Source: Acidobacteriota bacterium (GTDB lineage Bacteria > Acidobacteriota > Vicinamibacteria > Vicinamibacterales > 2-12-FULL-66-21). Taken from it: DNA of 14,228 nucleotides. Where the stretch lies: assembly GCA_020200195.1 (NCBI GenBank), contig JAIVJE010000042.1:1-14228 (forward strand), read 5' to 3'. Each line of letters begins with the position of its first letter. Position 1 is the stretch's first letter. The notes beneath the pieces were generated by a model that had not been told where the DNA came from, did no database searches, and worked only from the letters and a program-made list of their open reading frames with translations. The translations under genes and the position numbers were made by a program. Positions 13,070-14,228 of this stretch are shown one piece after another.

Positions 13070-14228
13070 TCACGCCTCAGGTTGCGGCGGAATCACGACC
13101 TCAAATACGTGGACGTTCTCTCCCAATCCCTTTATGGGAATGCCGCCGCGCGCGCGGGTCTCGACATCAGATTTGAGGAGCTCGCGGCACCGGCTCGAAA
13201 TCAGGATGCCTCCAGGCGACGCGTTCGATTCGAGCCGCTGCGCAAGATTCACCGAAGCGCCCAACACCGTATAGGACAGCCGTCGGGTCGATCCCATGTT
13301 GCCCACGACGACGGGCCCGGCCGTGAGGCCGATGCGCACTCGGAGGGGGCCGTCGTCCTCACCAATGACCCACAGCCCGGCCGAGCGCGCGATGCACTGC
13401 TGCATTGTGATCGGCGCCGCGACAGCCGTGTCCACATGATCCGGCTGCACGTCGGGCGCGCCGAAAAACGCCATCAAACCGTCGCCGATGAACTTGTCGA
13501 CCGTCCCGCCATGCGCGAACACGATCTCCACCATCTCGCTGAAGTAGCCGTTCAGGAAATGACGAATTTCGTCTGGCTGCGCCGCGGCGGTGCGGCTCGT
13601 GAACCCCACGATGTCGCTGAACATGATGGTCAGCTCCCGCTTCTCCCGCCCTCCGTGACGAAGGTGGGGTTCGCGATGATGCGCTCGACCATAGGCGGAG
13701 GAAAATGCATCGAGAACGTCCGCTTGAGCAGCTGCCTTTCACGTTCTTCGGAGAGATATCGTGCCGCGAGCATCGCGGCCGTACTGGCAGCGAGCGGACG
13801 CCGGGACCAGCGGTGGGATGACCCGATGGTAATGAAGAAAGCTGGCGCCGATTACTGACCCGAGCACCGCGGCGAGGCCAATGGCGATTGCGAGGAATCC
13901 AGCTGACGATCCGCGCACCGCGCCGAACACCAGTACCGCGAGCAGTCCAATCTCGAGACCCACCAGAAGGGCGGGCGGCGCGTCGGGCAGATAGGTCCCG
14001 GCCAGCATGATGCTGAGCGCCGTAGCATGGAGTGCCGGCAACGGCATACGCGGATCGATGGCCGTGGCCCCCACGTCCGAGCCCGTAGACACGTCGCAGA
14101 GAACGATGAAGCAGTGACGCAGTTCTTCCAGCCACTGCTCCTGGGTATCGCGATTCGAAAGCCCCGCCAGAGGTCCTCGAATCGATAGTGCGGCAGCCGG
14201 TTGCTGTCCCACGGCCGGAAAATTCATC
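13070..14228 (-). pseudogene. CHASE2-class III adenylate/guanylate cyclase, 5' truncated, with two compensating frameshifts
   Basis: The gene enters from the right edge. The first part (14227 down to about 13795) is the end of a CHASE2 sensor domain (FIVLCDVSTGSDVGATAIDP; LPALHATALSIMLAGTYL) and membrane helices (LEIGLLAVLVFGAVRG; FLAIAIGLAAVLGSVIGASF). Near 13794 the homology moves by one base to another frame (LAASTAAMLAARYLSEERER through FPPPMVERIIANPTFVTEGG), and near 13650-13645 it returns to the original frame (REKRELTIMFSDIVGFTSR). The catalytic domain is complete to the TGA at 13070: metal Asp in FSDIVGFT (13615-13613), substrate Lys and second metal Asp in VDKFIGDGLMAFFG, YTVLGASVNLAQRLE with the Thr typical of ATP-using enzymes and the Asn/Arg pair. 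It would make cAMP in response to a periplasmic signal. As written, the first frame stops at 13739. Sequencing error in the G-rich stretch is a serious alternative. Confidence 0.85.

Noticed and set aside
13052..13858. Plus-strand open frame of 268 codons opposite the cyclase
   Set aside because: Antisense to the cyclase, whose catalytic motifs are plain on the minus strand; the plus frame has no domain.

Overview
The window is GC-rich, densely coded bacterial DNA. The best lineage clue is a secreted protein at 5869-6792 that matches the 'VWFA-related Acidobacterial domain' family. Together with the gene styles around it this suggests Acidobacteriota, perhaps a Vicinamibacteria-like member, probably from a metagenome. 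This placement is an inference; no rRNA or tRNA is present to confirm it.

Layout: (1) 3-1626 (+): the 3' end of a probable patatin-like phospholipase, then, 4 bases later, a Cys/Met-metabolism PLP enzyme. (2) 1640-3067 (-): a DHH/DHHA1 phosphoesterase with an RCK/TrkA-N-like N-terminus, converging on the PLP gene. (3) 3160-6792 (+): an exported, outer-membrane-barrel protein of composite architecture and a secreted von Willebrand factor A protein, 15 bases apart. The DHH gene and the barrel gene diverge from a 92-base spacer in which candidate promoters interleave. (4) 6857-12279 (+): uvrB, then mlaE, mlaF and mlaD of a phospholipid-transport ABC system of the MCE family, then a YtxH-like and a DUF948-like small membrane protein. 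Spacing is tight (1 base between uvrB and mlaE, overlaps for mlaE/mlaF and ytxH/DUF948), so this looks like one operon. MlaF is the ATPase, MlaE the permease and MlaD the membrane-anchored MCE subunit; MlaD carries five 34-residue repeats with exact period. No mlaB or mlaC is present. (5) 12280-12437: no gene, but a dyad built from nine copies of a 7-base word (AGTCCTT type). (6) 12438-13018 (+): a secreted protein of unknown function. (7) 13070-14228 (-): the 3' part of a CHASE2-class III adenylate cyclase that runs off the window.

The most striking overall feature is that three genes have broken reading frames, each in a different way. uvrB lacks about 43-49 bases, which removes the tyrosine-rich beta-hairpin segment and shifts the frame. 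The secreted protein gene has an 8-base tandem duplication whose removal exactly restores the frame. The cyclase has two compensating single-base-type shifts. Whether these are real lesions, reversible variation or sequencing/assembly errors cannot be decided from the sequence alone. No CRISPR, transposase, phage gene or RNA gene was seen, and I found no clear new multi-gene defence or mobile system.
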